Positions 17,373 through 25,027 of a DNA stretch of 64,000 nt are shown piece by piece (position 1 is the stretch's first letter; every line of letters starts with the position of its first letter). Made by a program: the position numbers and the translations under genes. Origin of the DNA: JBAXQQ01 sp037131695 (lineage in GTDB: Bacteria; Armatimonadota; Hebobacteria; CAIYQO01); NCBI GenBank assembly GCA_964638715.1, contig CAZWZF010000015.1:34683-98682 (forward strand). Direction: 5' to 3'. A model generated the notes under the pieces. The model saw nothing but the letters and a program-made list of their open reading frames with translations, was not told the DNA's origin and searched no databases.

Positions 17373-18656
17373 TCAATTCTTCTCAATAGACTGTCCCGGG
17401 CCATGGTATATCTTTAATTCCTCTTCAAACTCGAGAGCGATTACGGTTACAGATTCATCAAGAACATTTTCGGGCACTTCGATATAGGTTATGCCGGGGA
17501 TGTTTACCCATGATGCGCCGCCCATTACATGGTGTTGCAATTCATAATCGGTTCCTACTACCCGGGCTTTCTTCACTACATTATAAAGGCCTTTTACCAT
17601 TATCTCTTTACGCGGGATGTCATAAAGGTACAGGTAAAGCGTTTTCTTATCTTTTGACAGTGTTGTTGGACCGTAAAAATGCCCGAATGACAAACCGGCT
17701 ATGGTCGGGTATACCGCCTCTTCATGCTTGCGAATCCAGGCGCCTAAGCCGCGCAGGCGTTCTGCCTGTGGTGAGGTGATGGTGCCGTCTGCCAATGGGC
17801 CGATATCCAACAGCAGTGTTCCACCCATCCCGATGACATCACAGAATATCTGCACTATCTGGGTTACCGATTTATGGTTGTTGTCCTGCACCTGGTATCC
17901 CCAGGAGTCGTTGACGGTCATGCTGAATTCCCACGGGCCTTCGGGACTGATGATTGGAATTCCCTGTTCCGGCGTCTGGTAGTCGCCATAGCCGTTCATG
18001 CGGGCATTCAGCACCACCCCCGGCGACCACTGGTGCAATTGTTCGCGCAACTCCGCCATTCCCCATTGTTCGGCAGACCGTCCCCAGTTGCCGTCAAACC
18101 AGAAAAGGTCGGGGTGGAATCGCTCGCACAATTCTTTCAGTTGCGCACGGTGAAACTTTATGAAGTTAGCCCAGCGTTCCGGCGATTCTTCTCCCATCGG
18201 GTCGGCAAACGGATTTCTATCTTTCAATGCCGGGGTGTAAGGGGGTGGATGCAGCACGGTGGGGTAATCAGGGTGCGACCAGTCAAGGTGCGAGAAATAA
18301 AGTCCAACTTTGATCCCTTCTCCGCGCATGGCATCGGCGTAAGGCGCAATTAAATCCCGACCTGCCGGGGTCTTTTTCACCACACTCAAGTCGCTGACAG
18401 CAGTATCCCACAACGCCACGCCATCGTGATGCTTGGTAGTTAGCACCGCATACCGCGCGCCGGCTTCTTTAAATAACTTTGCCCATTCAACCGGGTCATA
18501 ATTGCTGGCGGTAAAACCCGCGCATTGCGCCATATAGTCGTCATAAGATATTTCGCCATTAAAAAATGACCACGACTCGGGTATGCCATTTACGGAATAA
18601 ATCCCCAAATGCACAAAAATCCCCAGTTTAGCCTCGTTAAACCATGGTTGTATCAT
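17373..18656 (-). CDS. Alpha-L-fucosidase, GH29
   Basis: The ATG at 18656 follows AAGGAG by 8 bases and starts at the family's first helix (MIQPWFNEAKLGIFVHLG), so the longer frame to 18713 is not used. The product is 427 residues. Landmarks are KHHDGVALW at 75-83 and LFWFDGNW at 184-191, with D188 the expected nucleophile. A C-terminal beta-sandwich is present, unlike the shorter GH29 enzyme at 7501-8493, so the two may differ in substrate. No signal peptide is seen. Confidence 0.92.
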   Translation of the reverse strand: MIQPWFNEAKLGIFVHLGIYSVNGIPESWSFFNGEISYDDYMAQCAGFTASNYDPVEWAKLFKEAGARYAVLTTKHHDGVALWDTAVSDLSVVKKTPAGRDLIAPYADAMRGEGIKVGLYFSHLDWSHPDYPTVLHPPPYTPALKDRNPFADPMGEESPERWANFIKFHRAQLKELCERFHPDLFWFDGNWGRSAEQWGMAELREQLHQWSPGVVLNARMNGYGDYQTPEQGIPIISPEGPWEFSMTVNDSWGYQVQDNNHKSVTQIVQIFCDVIGMGGTLLLDIGPLADGTITSPQAERLRGLGAWIRKHEEAVYPTIAGLSFGHFYGPTTLSKDKKTLYLYLYDIPRKEIMVKGLYNVVKKARVVGTDYELQHHVMGGASWVNIPGITYIEVPENVLDESVTVIALEFEEELKIYHGPGQSIEKN

Positions 18657-18711
18657 GTGAGTGCTCCTTTGTATGTAATTAACATGGATTGGCGGGATAA
18701 AATTAGTTCCC

Positions 18712-18856
18712 ACCCCAACCCCTCCCCGAGAGGAGAGGGGCTATATGATTTTACTAAAAACCATTAAATATAAAAAGCCCCTTCTCCTTCGGGGAAGGGG
18801 CTGAGGAAGGGGCTTAATATATTATCATGTTAAATCCTGTTAATCCTGTCTAAAAT
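18712..18856. repeat. REP-type GC-rich hairpins and AATCCTGTTAATCCTGTC repeat
   Basis: Between the fucosidase and the broken pseudopilin lie CCCCTCCCCGAGAGGAGAGGGG (within 18719-18740) and a second hairpin, AGCCCCTTCTCC with GGGGAAGGGGCT (about 18775-18802). The last part, 18829-18850, is the AATCCTGTTAATCCTGTC repeat seen in many genomes. These look like clustered intergenic repeats; no gene is visible. Confidence 0.6.
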
Positions 18857-18858
18857 GG

Positions 18859-19758
18859 TTAATCGAAAAATACACCTTTTATATTGGCGGTCCCGAATGA
18901 TAAGGTTAGTGAGTTTCCGGGGATGTTGCTGCGGAACTAGTATTGCATTATTCGGTTCCCATCGCCGGTGGATTCACCGGTAAAGTCGAAGTTGGCACCA
19001 GCACCGGTTGAGCCGGTTGGTTTCAGATTTATTATTCCACGGGGACGACCTGTTCCCTGGTAATTTGGAGAGTCGATGGTTATATAATGGGTGCGGCCAT
19101 CGGCTACGGTAAAGGTGATTGATTTGCCGGAACAATTGGCGCAACCGAGACTGTTTCCAACTTCAACAGTAGCGCCTATTTTATAACTGGTGGTGGCGCG
19201 GCCTACTCCTGCACCCACCATTCCATCGGCGCCGCCGACAGTCAGGCCGACGATTGCGATTGGGCTTGTTGATGGGAAACACAGCGTGTTGGCGGTGAAT
19301 GTGGTGGTATTGTTCCAGCGGAATAATACATAACCGGCGCTGCCTACCCGACCCAGCATACCGGTTGGCCATGGCGCGATCAGCGACTGTCCGCGCGACG
19401 TGTCATAGGCCAAAAACGTGCCGATCTGGCAATTCTCGGTGCGCCCGGCCGTGCCGCTATACTGCCGCTTCACCCCCACCGAATTCGTGCTTTTTTTGAG
19501 AAATCCGGTTTCGTCGACGATCCCAATCCCTTCCGGCTCCCCCAACTGCACGACCACATACGTCCGCAGCACGTCCCGCGCGGCATCGGCATCCCCCGCC
19601 ACCTCGGCTAACTGCCACCCGTTTTTCCGCGACACGGTAGCCAGTAACGCGCGCAAGTATTTCGCCAGCTGCTCCCGCGGTTCGCTGCGGCCAAACAGGC
19701 CAGCAAAACGCGCGACAAAGGCCGAGAACGATTCTGCCCATCTCCCGAGCATATCCAT
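18859..19758 (-). pseudogene. IS701-type transposase fragment fused in frame to a pseudopilin C-terminus
   Basis: The frame opens at 19758 (AGGAGG 6 bases upstream). Its first ~127 codons read as the N-terminus of an IS701-family DDE transposase (LGRWAESFSAFVARFAGLF, then IVDETGFLKKSTNSVGVKRQ). Near 19377 it changes without a frame break into the C-terminal module of the neighbouring pseudopilins (WPTGMLGRVGSAGYVLF, then HYITIDSPNYQG). A TAG at 18937-18939 interrupts it. Beyond that stop the same frame continues for 25 sense codons that match the paralogue tails (LTLSFG, then KGVFFD) and ends in TAA at 18859. The pseudopilin helix and middle are lost. An intact RBS means a chimeric product might still be made. 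Confidence 0.85.
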
Positions 19759-19845
19759 GGTTGCCTCCTGCAACTAGGAAGTATATCATACGGGCAGGAA
19801 CATTAGTGTTTACCTGCGGTAGTAGTACTAAGCCATCTGCAGTCC
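19377..19845 (-). mobile_element. Truncated IS701-family insertion sequence (5' end only)
   Basis: This carries the first ~127 codons of the transposase and its upstream leader. The outer boundary is approximate, placed near CTGCAGATGGCTTAGTACT at 19824-19842, which may be the terminal inverted repeat. The catalytic C-terminal part and right end are absent, so it cannot move by itself. It lies downstream of the 19896-21143 pseudopilin. Confidence 0.65.
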
Positions 19846-19895
19846 CAAATCAACTCATTCTGCGTCTACGCTTTTCGGTTATTCAACACTATTAT

Positions 19896-21143
19896 TCAAT
19901 CAAACCACAACCCTTTCAAATTACAGTTATTGCCGAAGCGCACCAGGACCGTGCCGCCGGTAGGATTATCGGTGGGGTTGAATTGCATTCGGAACTGGAA
20001 GATGCGGTTGCCGGTGTTCGATGTCGGGTCGGTGGTGGCGTTGAAGTCGATCATCGACTGTTGTGCATTGTTGACGGGACTGGTGACGATGAATTGCCCG
20101 CGCGGGCACTGGTTTCCCTGGTAGTTATTTGAGTCCAGCGTGAGATAATGGATATTGGCATCTTTGATCGTGAAGACCAGCGCTTTATTTGCCGCGTTAC
20201 GGCTTCCGATATTCCCATAACCACCGGTATTTTCTTCCGTGCCATCGACGATATACCGACAGCTCCCGCGTACGTGTCCGTCGGCAGCCATGGCATCATT
20301 GCCGCCGACCGTGTAGGACGGAATGGCAATCGGCCCACTGGCGGGGATATTCAAACGCTGCGCCAGCAGCGTGCTGGACGCTCCCAGGGTCGCGGTATTC
20401 CAGTTAAACAGCACATAGCCTGAACTGCCCACCGCCGAGAGCATGCCGGCGGGGAAGCTCGTGATCCGGTTGCTGTCCGGCGAAGCATAACTGCCGCCGC
20501 GTGCGGCGGCATAATCGGTTGCCGGTTTGCTTAAGGCCGGTTTCGAGGAATCGATGACCACGCAAAGCGGATTGGTCCAGTTGTAATACCCCACTGACCC
20601 GATGAAGGACGTATTGAAGGGATACAAGCCGCCTTTAATCGTGATGGTATCTTTCGTGCCCATTGCGACATGCCCGTCGAGAAAACTGGCGATCTCCTTA
20701 TTGGTGTGCCGTGGGTCGAATTGTTCGGCAAAATAGGCGATATTCGGGATTTTTCCCGGTTGGGCCGATGTGTTCCCGTCGATCGTCATCATCGTTGAGA
20801 TCGGATCGGCAATAATCCCCAGGGACGCGTTGTCCAGATCGATGTTATACAAATACCCGTTGGGTGTATCCGACCCCAATGTCGGACAAACGAGGATGCC
20901 GGCATCGACATTGACGTCCTTCCACATGGTCGAAATCGAGGGCAGCTGTTCCTCATGATCCTGGGTATACATCTGCAGCGCGGCCGCGAGCTGTCGCTGG
21001 TTGCTCGTGCAGGTGGACTGGTGTGCCTTTTCACGGGCGCGGGCGAACACGGGGAATAAAATAGCCGCCAGGAGCGCCACGATGCTGATGACCACCAGCA
21101 ATTCAATCAATGTAAATCCATATGAGGATGGTTGATATCGCAT
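19896..21143 (-). CDS. Pseudopilin with 'GYVLF/NYQGN' C-terminal module (copy 2)
   Basis: The start at 21143 is set by AAGGAG 7 bases upstream. The product is 415 residues. Residues 10-35 are the prepilin N-methylation helix (FTLIELLVVISIVALLAAIL), followed by FPVFARAREKAHQSTC. The head has WKDVNVDAGILVCPT and an H-x9-DG motif (RHTNKEIASFLDGHV). The last ~200 residues form a module shared with its neighbours: GYVLFNWN, AIPSYTVGGNDAM, HYLTLDSNNYQG and a closing KGLWFD. The prepilin would be processed by a type IV prepilin peptidase. The module's function is unknown, and carbohydrate binding is plausible. It starts 18 bases after the upstream paralogue's stop. Confidence 0.85.
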   Translation of the reverse strand: MRYQPSSYGFTLIELLVVISIVALLAAILFPVFARAREKAHQSTCTSNQRQLAAALQMYTQDHEEQLPSISTMWKDVNVDAGILVCPTLGSDTPNGYLYNIDLDNASLGIIADPISTMMTIDGNTSAQPGKIPNIAYFAEQFDPRHTNKEIASFLDGHVAMGTKDTITIKGGLYPFNTSFIGSVGYYNWTNPLCVVIDSSKPALSKPATDYAAARGGSYASPDSNRITSFPAGMLSAVGSSGYVLFNWNTATLGASSTLLAQRLNIPASGPIAIPSYTVGGNDAMAADGHVRGSCRYIVDGTEENTGGYGNIGSRNAANKALVFTIKDANIHYLTLDSNNYQGNQCPRGQFIVTSPVNNAQQSMIDFNATTDPTSNTGNRIFQFRMQFNPTDNPTGGTVLVRFGNNCNLKGLWFD

Positions 21144-21160
21144 GATAATCTCCTTCTCGA

Positions 21161-22321
21161 TTAATCGAAAAACAGACCCTTGACATAACACTTGCTCCCG
21201 AATGACAGGAGCAAGGTGTTGGTCCGGGTATAAAATTGGAATTTGTACTGGAAAATTCGGTCGCCGGCAGTTCCGGTGGATTCAGTCGAGTAATCGTATT
21301 TCACCGCGCCGGCGGTGGTTGCGGTATTCGCCAGGGTAAACACGCCGCGCGGCGCCCCGTTACCCTGGTAATTATTGGAATCCACGGTGATGTAGTGCAG
21401 CGAGCAATCCTTGATGGTGATGGTGACGGATTTATTTGAGCCGTCGCGGTTGCCGATGGATCCGGCTGTTTCCATTGTCCCATCGAGCATATAGTTGCTG
21501 GCTGCCCGGCCATGCCCGGCGCCGGCCATACCGTCCGCGCCGCCGACCGTGTATGCCGCGATGGCGAACGGGCTGCTGGTCGGAATCACCAGCGTCGACG
21601 CGGTGAAATTCGCGCCGATATTGTTCCACCCATATAGCACGTACCCTTTGGTCCCGACCTGCGCCTTCATTCCGGCGGGCCAGGCCGTGATGCGGGGGAT
21701 GGTTGTGGTGAAATCACCAGCAGGTAAATTGACCGTGGGATTGATGGAGAACATAATCAGCATATTCGGATTGAGCCAGTCCTGCTGGTAGAGTTCGCCG
21801 TTTTTCGAGATCACGAAGGCCAGGCTCGCTTTCGCGCTCATCCCCACATGTCCGTCAAGGTAACTGGCGATGCATTTGCTGGAGTGCCGCTCGTCGAATT
21901 CATTCAATGAATAGGCGACATTCGGCGCATCATTGGCGCCTCTGCTCGATTCTCCGTCTGCGGTAACATACGTCTCCACCGGACTGGCGATATTCCCTTG
22001 CCCGACCCCGGCGATGGCGTAGTTGTAGACATAGCCGTTGGGCGCCACTTTGCCTTTGGTCGGGCAGACCAGGATGCCGGCATCGACATTGATATCTTTC
22101 CATATAGTCTGCTCAAGGGGCAGCTTATTGCCGTGATCCTGGGCATACAATTGCACTGAGACCGCGAATTGCCGCTGGTTACTCATGCAGGTGCTCTGCC
22201 GCGCCTTTTCCCGTGCTTTGGCAAATACCGGGAAGAGTATGGCGGCGAGAATTGCTATAATGGCAATTACGACCAGCAACTCGATGAGGGTAAAACCTCG
22301 ATAATGACGTGAGTTCATCAT
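21161..22321 (-). CDS. Pseudopilin with 'GYVLY/NYQGN' C-terminal module (copy 1)
   Basis: A 386-residue pseudopilin. The N-methylation helix begins GFTLIELLVVIAIIAIL, with FPVFAKAREKARQSTC following. The head shares WKDINVDAGILVCPT and has an H-x9-DG motif (RHSSKCIASYLDGHV). The C-terminal module has GYVLYGWNN, YTVGGADGM, HYITVDSNNYQG and a final VKGLFFD. Its ATG overlaps the regulator's TGA, so it is co-translated with the GntR-type regulator. AAGGAG is embedded in the regulator's last codons. This is the most complete member of the local three-copy set. Confidence 0.87.
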   Translation of the reverse strand: MMNSRHYRGFTLIELLVVIAIIAILAAILFPVFAKAREKARQSTCMSNQRQFAVSVQLYAQDHGNKLPLEQTIWKDINVDAGILVCPTKGKVAPNGYVYNYAIAGVGQGNIASPVETYVTADGESSRGANDAPNVAYSLNEFDERHSSKCIASYLDGHVGMSAKASLAFVISKNGELYQQDWLNPNMLIMFSINPTVNLPAGDFTTTIPRITAWPAGMKAQVGTKGYVLYGWNNIGANFTASTLVIPTSSPFAIAAYTVGGADGMAGAGHGRAASNYMLDGTMETAGSIGNRDGSNKSVTITIKDCSLHYITVDSNNYQGNGAPRGVFTLANTATTAGAVKYDYSTESTGTAGDRIFQYKFQFYTRTNTLLLSFGSKCYVKGLFFD

Positions 22322-23481
22322 ACTTTTGCTCCTTTATTCAGCGATGATGGCGATGTCGGCAACATTGCATGTTTGCCAACGGGCTTGATGAGCTTGACGG
22401 AATAGTCCGTATAATTGATAGCCTGAATATAGCTGGTGGCAGGTGGAGTTGCTCCCTGTCGTTCATCGCGAATAATTCCCATACACCGGTTTAATACTTC
22501 CTGCAGGTCGAACCCAATCCAATGTACTGGAAGGGGACTGGTAGGGCATAACGGGTAATTCGCATGTGCGACGATGGTTAAGTCATTCGGTACATGAGTA
22601 CCAGCATCTACCAGTCCCGCAATCGTTTCTTCTACCAGATTATCATCAGAAATAATTAAACCATCCGGTCTATCCTCAGCAGGCAATCGCATAAGACAGT
22701 GCATGATATTTCGCATTGGCGAAGGATTCATTGGATCAGCCTGCAATTGCCAATATGGCTGTGTAAACATCTGGTACTGTTTTAATTCATGATGAAAAGC
22801 GGATTTCATTTTATCGATGGTTAGGGTAGAAATATATGCTATGCGCTTTCTACCGGCTTCAGCCAGGTGCGCAATAGCTTTTTGGATAAATTCTTTCTGA
22901 TTTGGGTAGACGGCAGGTATATCAGGAATTAAGGAATTGTTATCAGACATGATAGCTACACGCGGGGTATCATTTAAAGACATAACTTTGGTACCCAGAA
23001 GCGGTCCAAAGTCGGAAGCGAAAATTACTCCCGCCAGTCGATGATTCTGCATATCACTAAGCAACCGTAAATATTCATTGCTGCCTTCGAGGTAGGGTTG
23101 ATAATACGTTGAAAAATCGCTGTGTGTCTTTGCCGTAAATTGGCGAATTTCATATAAAATGCCAAGATAAAATCGTGAATGTATGAGTGCTGATTCGCTA
23201 AATGGAAATACAACGCCAAAATTCGATAGATGAGGAGGATCTTGCGATACGAAAGTGCCGCTGGAACCGTTAGGCACGATAAAACCATCATTTGTAAGGA
23301 TATCAAATAGACGTTGCGCGGTGGCTTTCCCTATCCCCAAATCTTTCATCAAATCATCCTGGGTAGGGAAACGACTGCCGGGTTGAAGCTCTCCCTGCAC
23401 AATTCGCATGCGCAGAGAATCGAGAACGCTTTCAAGCCGGTATGAACGCCGTATTTGAGATTTGAGCGGTTTACGATTCAT
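22318..23481 (-). CDS. GntR-type regulator with LacI-like sugar-sensing domain
   Basis: A 387-residue regulator. Residues 15-80 form a GntR winged helix (LRMRIVQGELQPGSRFPTQD, then GIGKATAQRLFDILTNDGFI). The remainder is a periplasmic-binding-protein-like sensor of the LacI/GalR type (GVVFPFSES, then RLAGVIFAS, then PDGLIISDDNLV), as in AraR-like proteins. It should bind a sugar and release DNA. It is the first gene of a minus-strand operon with the two pseudopilins and overlaps the next start. An inverted repeat spans its own start codon, suggesting autoregulation. Confidence 0.9.
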   Translation of the reverse strand: MNRKPLKSQIRRSYRLESVLDSLRMRIVQGELQPGSRFPTQDDLMKDLGIGKATAQRLFDILTNDGFIVPNGSSGTFVSQDPPHLSNFGVVFPFSESALIHSRFYLGILYEIRQFTAKTHSDFSTYYQPYLEGSNEYLRLLSDMQNHRLAGVIFASDFGPLLGTKVMSLNDTPRVAIMSDNNSLIPDIPAVYPNQKEFIQKAIAHLAEAGRKRIAYISTLTIDKMKSAFHHELKQYQMFTQPYWQLQADPMNPSPMRNIMHCLMRLPAEDRPDGLIISDDNLVEETIAGLVDAGTHVPNDLTIVAHANYPLCPTSPLPVHWIGFDLQEVLNRCMGIIRDERQGATPPATSYIQAINYTDYSVKLIKPVGKHAMLPTSPSSLNKGAKV

Positions 23482-23514
23482 TAGTACAATTAACTTTATC
23501 TTAGATTGTACTAA
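23481..23514. promoter_or_regulatory. Inverted repeat over the GntR-regulator start (candidate operator)
   Basis: TTAGTACAAT (23481-23490) and ATTGTACTAA (23505-23514) are perfect inverted arms of 10 bases with a 14-base spacer. The left arm touches the ATG of the regulator gene. Position and symmetry fit an autoregulatory operator for a dimeric winged-helix protein. Confidence 0.6.
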
Positions 23515-23568
23515 GTATATTGTTGACAGGGGCAGGTGTCAATGGGATTTTGTGATATATTTAAAAAA

Positions 23569-24705
23569 TTATATATATTTGCCGTATGTTTTGCATATTT
23601 CCACCAATGCGAAAATGTTTTCATCCGGGGTATCGCGTCCGCATTGGTCACCGGTTGATAATATAAATCCACCTCCGGCACCTGCGTCGTCTATAGCCTG
23701 ACAGGCTGCCTTTTTAACTTGCTCTACTGTTCCTCTTAACATGACATCCGTAGTATGCAGGTTGCCCATCAATGCGAGTTTGCTGCCATACATGCGTTTT
23801 ATCTCTGCCAGATTGCAATCACCCATCGGCGGTACTTCCAGCGGGTTGATACAACTTAAGTCTGTACTTTCAAATGCCCGTTTAACGATGTGTGTTTCTT
23901 TGCCGCAACTGTGCAGCAGTGTCGGTATTCCAGCCTGCTTGCACATTCGGGTAGCTTCCTGTACAAATGGCAGTGCATATTTATCAAATAAATCAGGACT
24001 GGAAAGAGTTACTCCACCAGACGCACCGATGAAAACGTAATCAAACTCTTTACTGTCCAAAATAAATTCAATATGCCGCAACGCCATGGCATAGTGATGT
24101 GCCCGCATTTCTTCAACCAGATCGGGCCGATCCATTTCAAGATAACTCAAGGCTTCCAGTCCGCCATCAAGAGTATCGGTAGCCCACCAGTGAAAACCGG
24201 GGATTCCGGTTCCTGCACCGATTGCGTGTCGTCCAGCGATTGCTTTCTTATGCATTCTAACGGTTTCCCGGCTGTACCCTGTAGGAATACGGAATACATA
24301 TTTCAACATGTGCAGTTCGTCTTCCAGGTCTTTAATCCACTTTCGTGTTAATGTATCCGGGTCGTCATGGGGATAATACCGTTCCTGCCACAATTCGCCT
24401 TCCGGGGTATGGGCAGTCCAGCGGTTAACCACCGAGTTTTCTGTCCGTGTAACCACCTGCGAATCAATGGTCACCCCGTCATCATACTGATAATCCAACC
24501 CGCTGGTGAACCAGGCGTCAATGCCAAAATAATCTGCAGCATTCAAATAAGCCTGCCAATGTGGCGGATTATTAAATAACAGGCTTTCCCAGTAAGGCTT
24601 TCCAGTCATGCGGGCAGGAATCATACAACTGAAATCCGGCGTGCAAGGCACCCGGTCAGCCTGTCCGTTTTGCATAGTTATTAAAAAACGTTCGCGTGAG
24701 TTCAT
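23569..24705 (-). CDS. URO-D family methyltransferase-like protein
   Basis: A 378-residue protein that begins MNSRERFLITMQNGQADRVP, the standard opening of MtaA/CmuA-like URO-D proteins. The C-terminal half has LLHSCGKE, with His and Cys matching the zinc-binding H-x-C motif of methylcobamide:CoM-type methyltransferases, and a late GGGFILSTGDQCG loop. A methyl-transfer or demethylation role is inferred. It lies directly upstream of the regulator-pseudopilin operon on the same strand, with the candidate operator between them. Confidence 0.85.
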   Translation of the reverse strand: MNSRERFLITMQNGQADRVPCTPDFSCMIPARMTGKPYWESLLFNNPPHWQAYLNAADYFGIDAWFTSGLDYQYDDGVTIDSQVVTRTENSVVNRWTAHTPEGELWQERYYPHDDPDTLTRKWIKDLEDELHMLKYVFRIPTGYSRETVRMHKKAIAGRHAIGAGTGIPGFHWWATDTLDGGLEALSYLEMDRPDLVEEMRAHHYAMALRHIEFILDSKEFDYVFIGASGGVTLSSPDLFDKYALPFVQEATRMCKQAGIPTLLHSCGKETHIVKRAFESTDLSCINPLEVPPMGDCNLAEIKRMYGSKLALMGNLHTTDVMLRGTVEQVKKAACQAIDDAGAGGGFILSTGDQCGRDTPDENIFALVEICKTYGKYI

Positions 24706-24736
24706 TTTTATCTGATTCCTTTTTTAAGGTTATAAA

Positions 24737-25027
24737 TTATACCACACCATAATACTCTGTTCTATAAGTGGAGTGCAGATGCCAAAAAGAGAGGTGGTGA
24801 AGCGAAGCGTGTTGTGTTCCTACTTTCCAATCACTTTCAATTTCAACTGTATATCCACCGTTTTGGCACAACATACGTACAATCGTGCAACCGCTTGATA
24901 TGAATGCCCAACTTCCGGAACATAGACAATGTGTCGATGAAGCCATTGTATTGCAGCGGTCAATATTTACACTGTGTAGTGATTTGATCACGCCAGCCCG
25001 ATTGCCAAGGTTTACCTCCAGTCGTAA
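24737..25027 (-). other. Open frame continuing past the stop of the GH29-like gene
   Basis: This 322-base gap (24706-25027) is not empty. The frame of the 25028-26773 gene continues beyond its TGA for 96 sense codons to TAA at 24737, including a Cys-rich stretch. GC content is clearly lower than in the gene above. I recognise no family. It may be a degenerate fragment, a nonsense-split C-terminus or chance; an internal ATG at 24991 has no good ribosome site. Confidence 0.25.
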
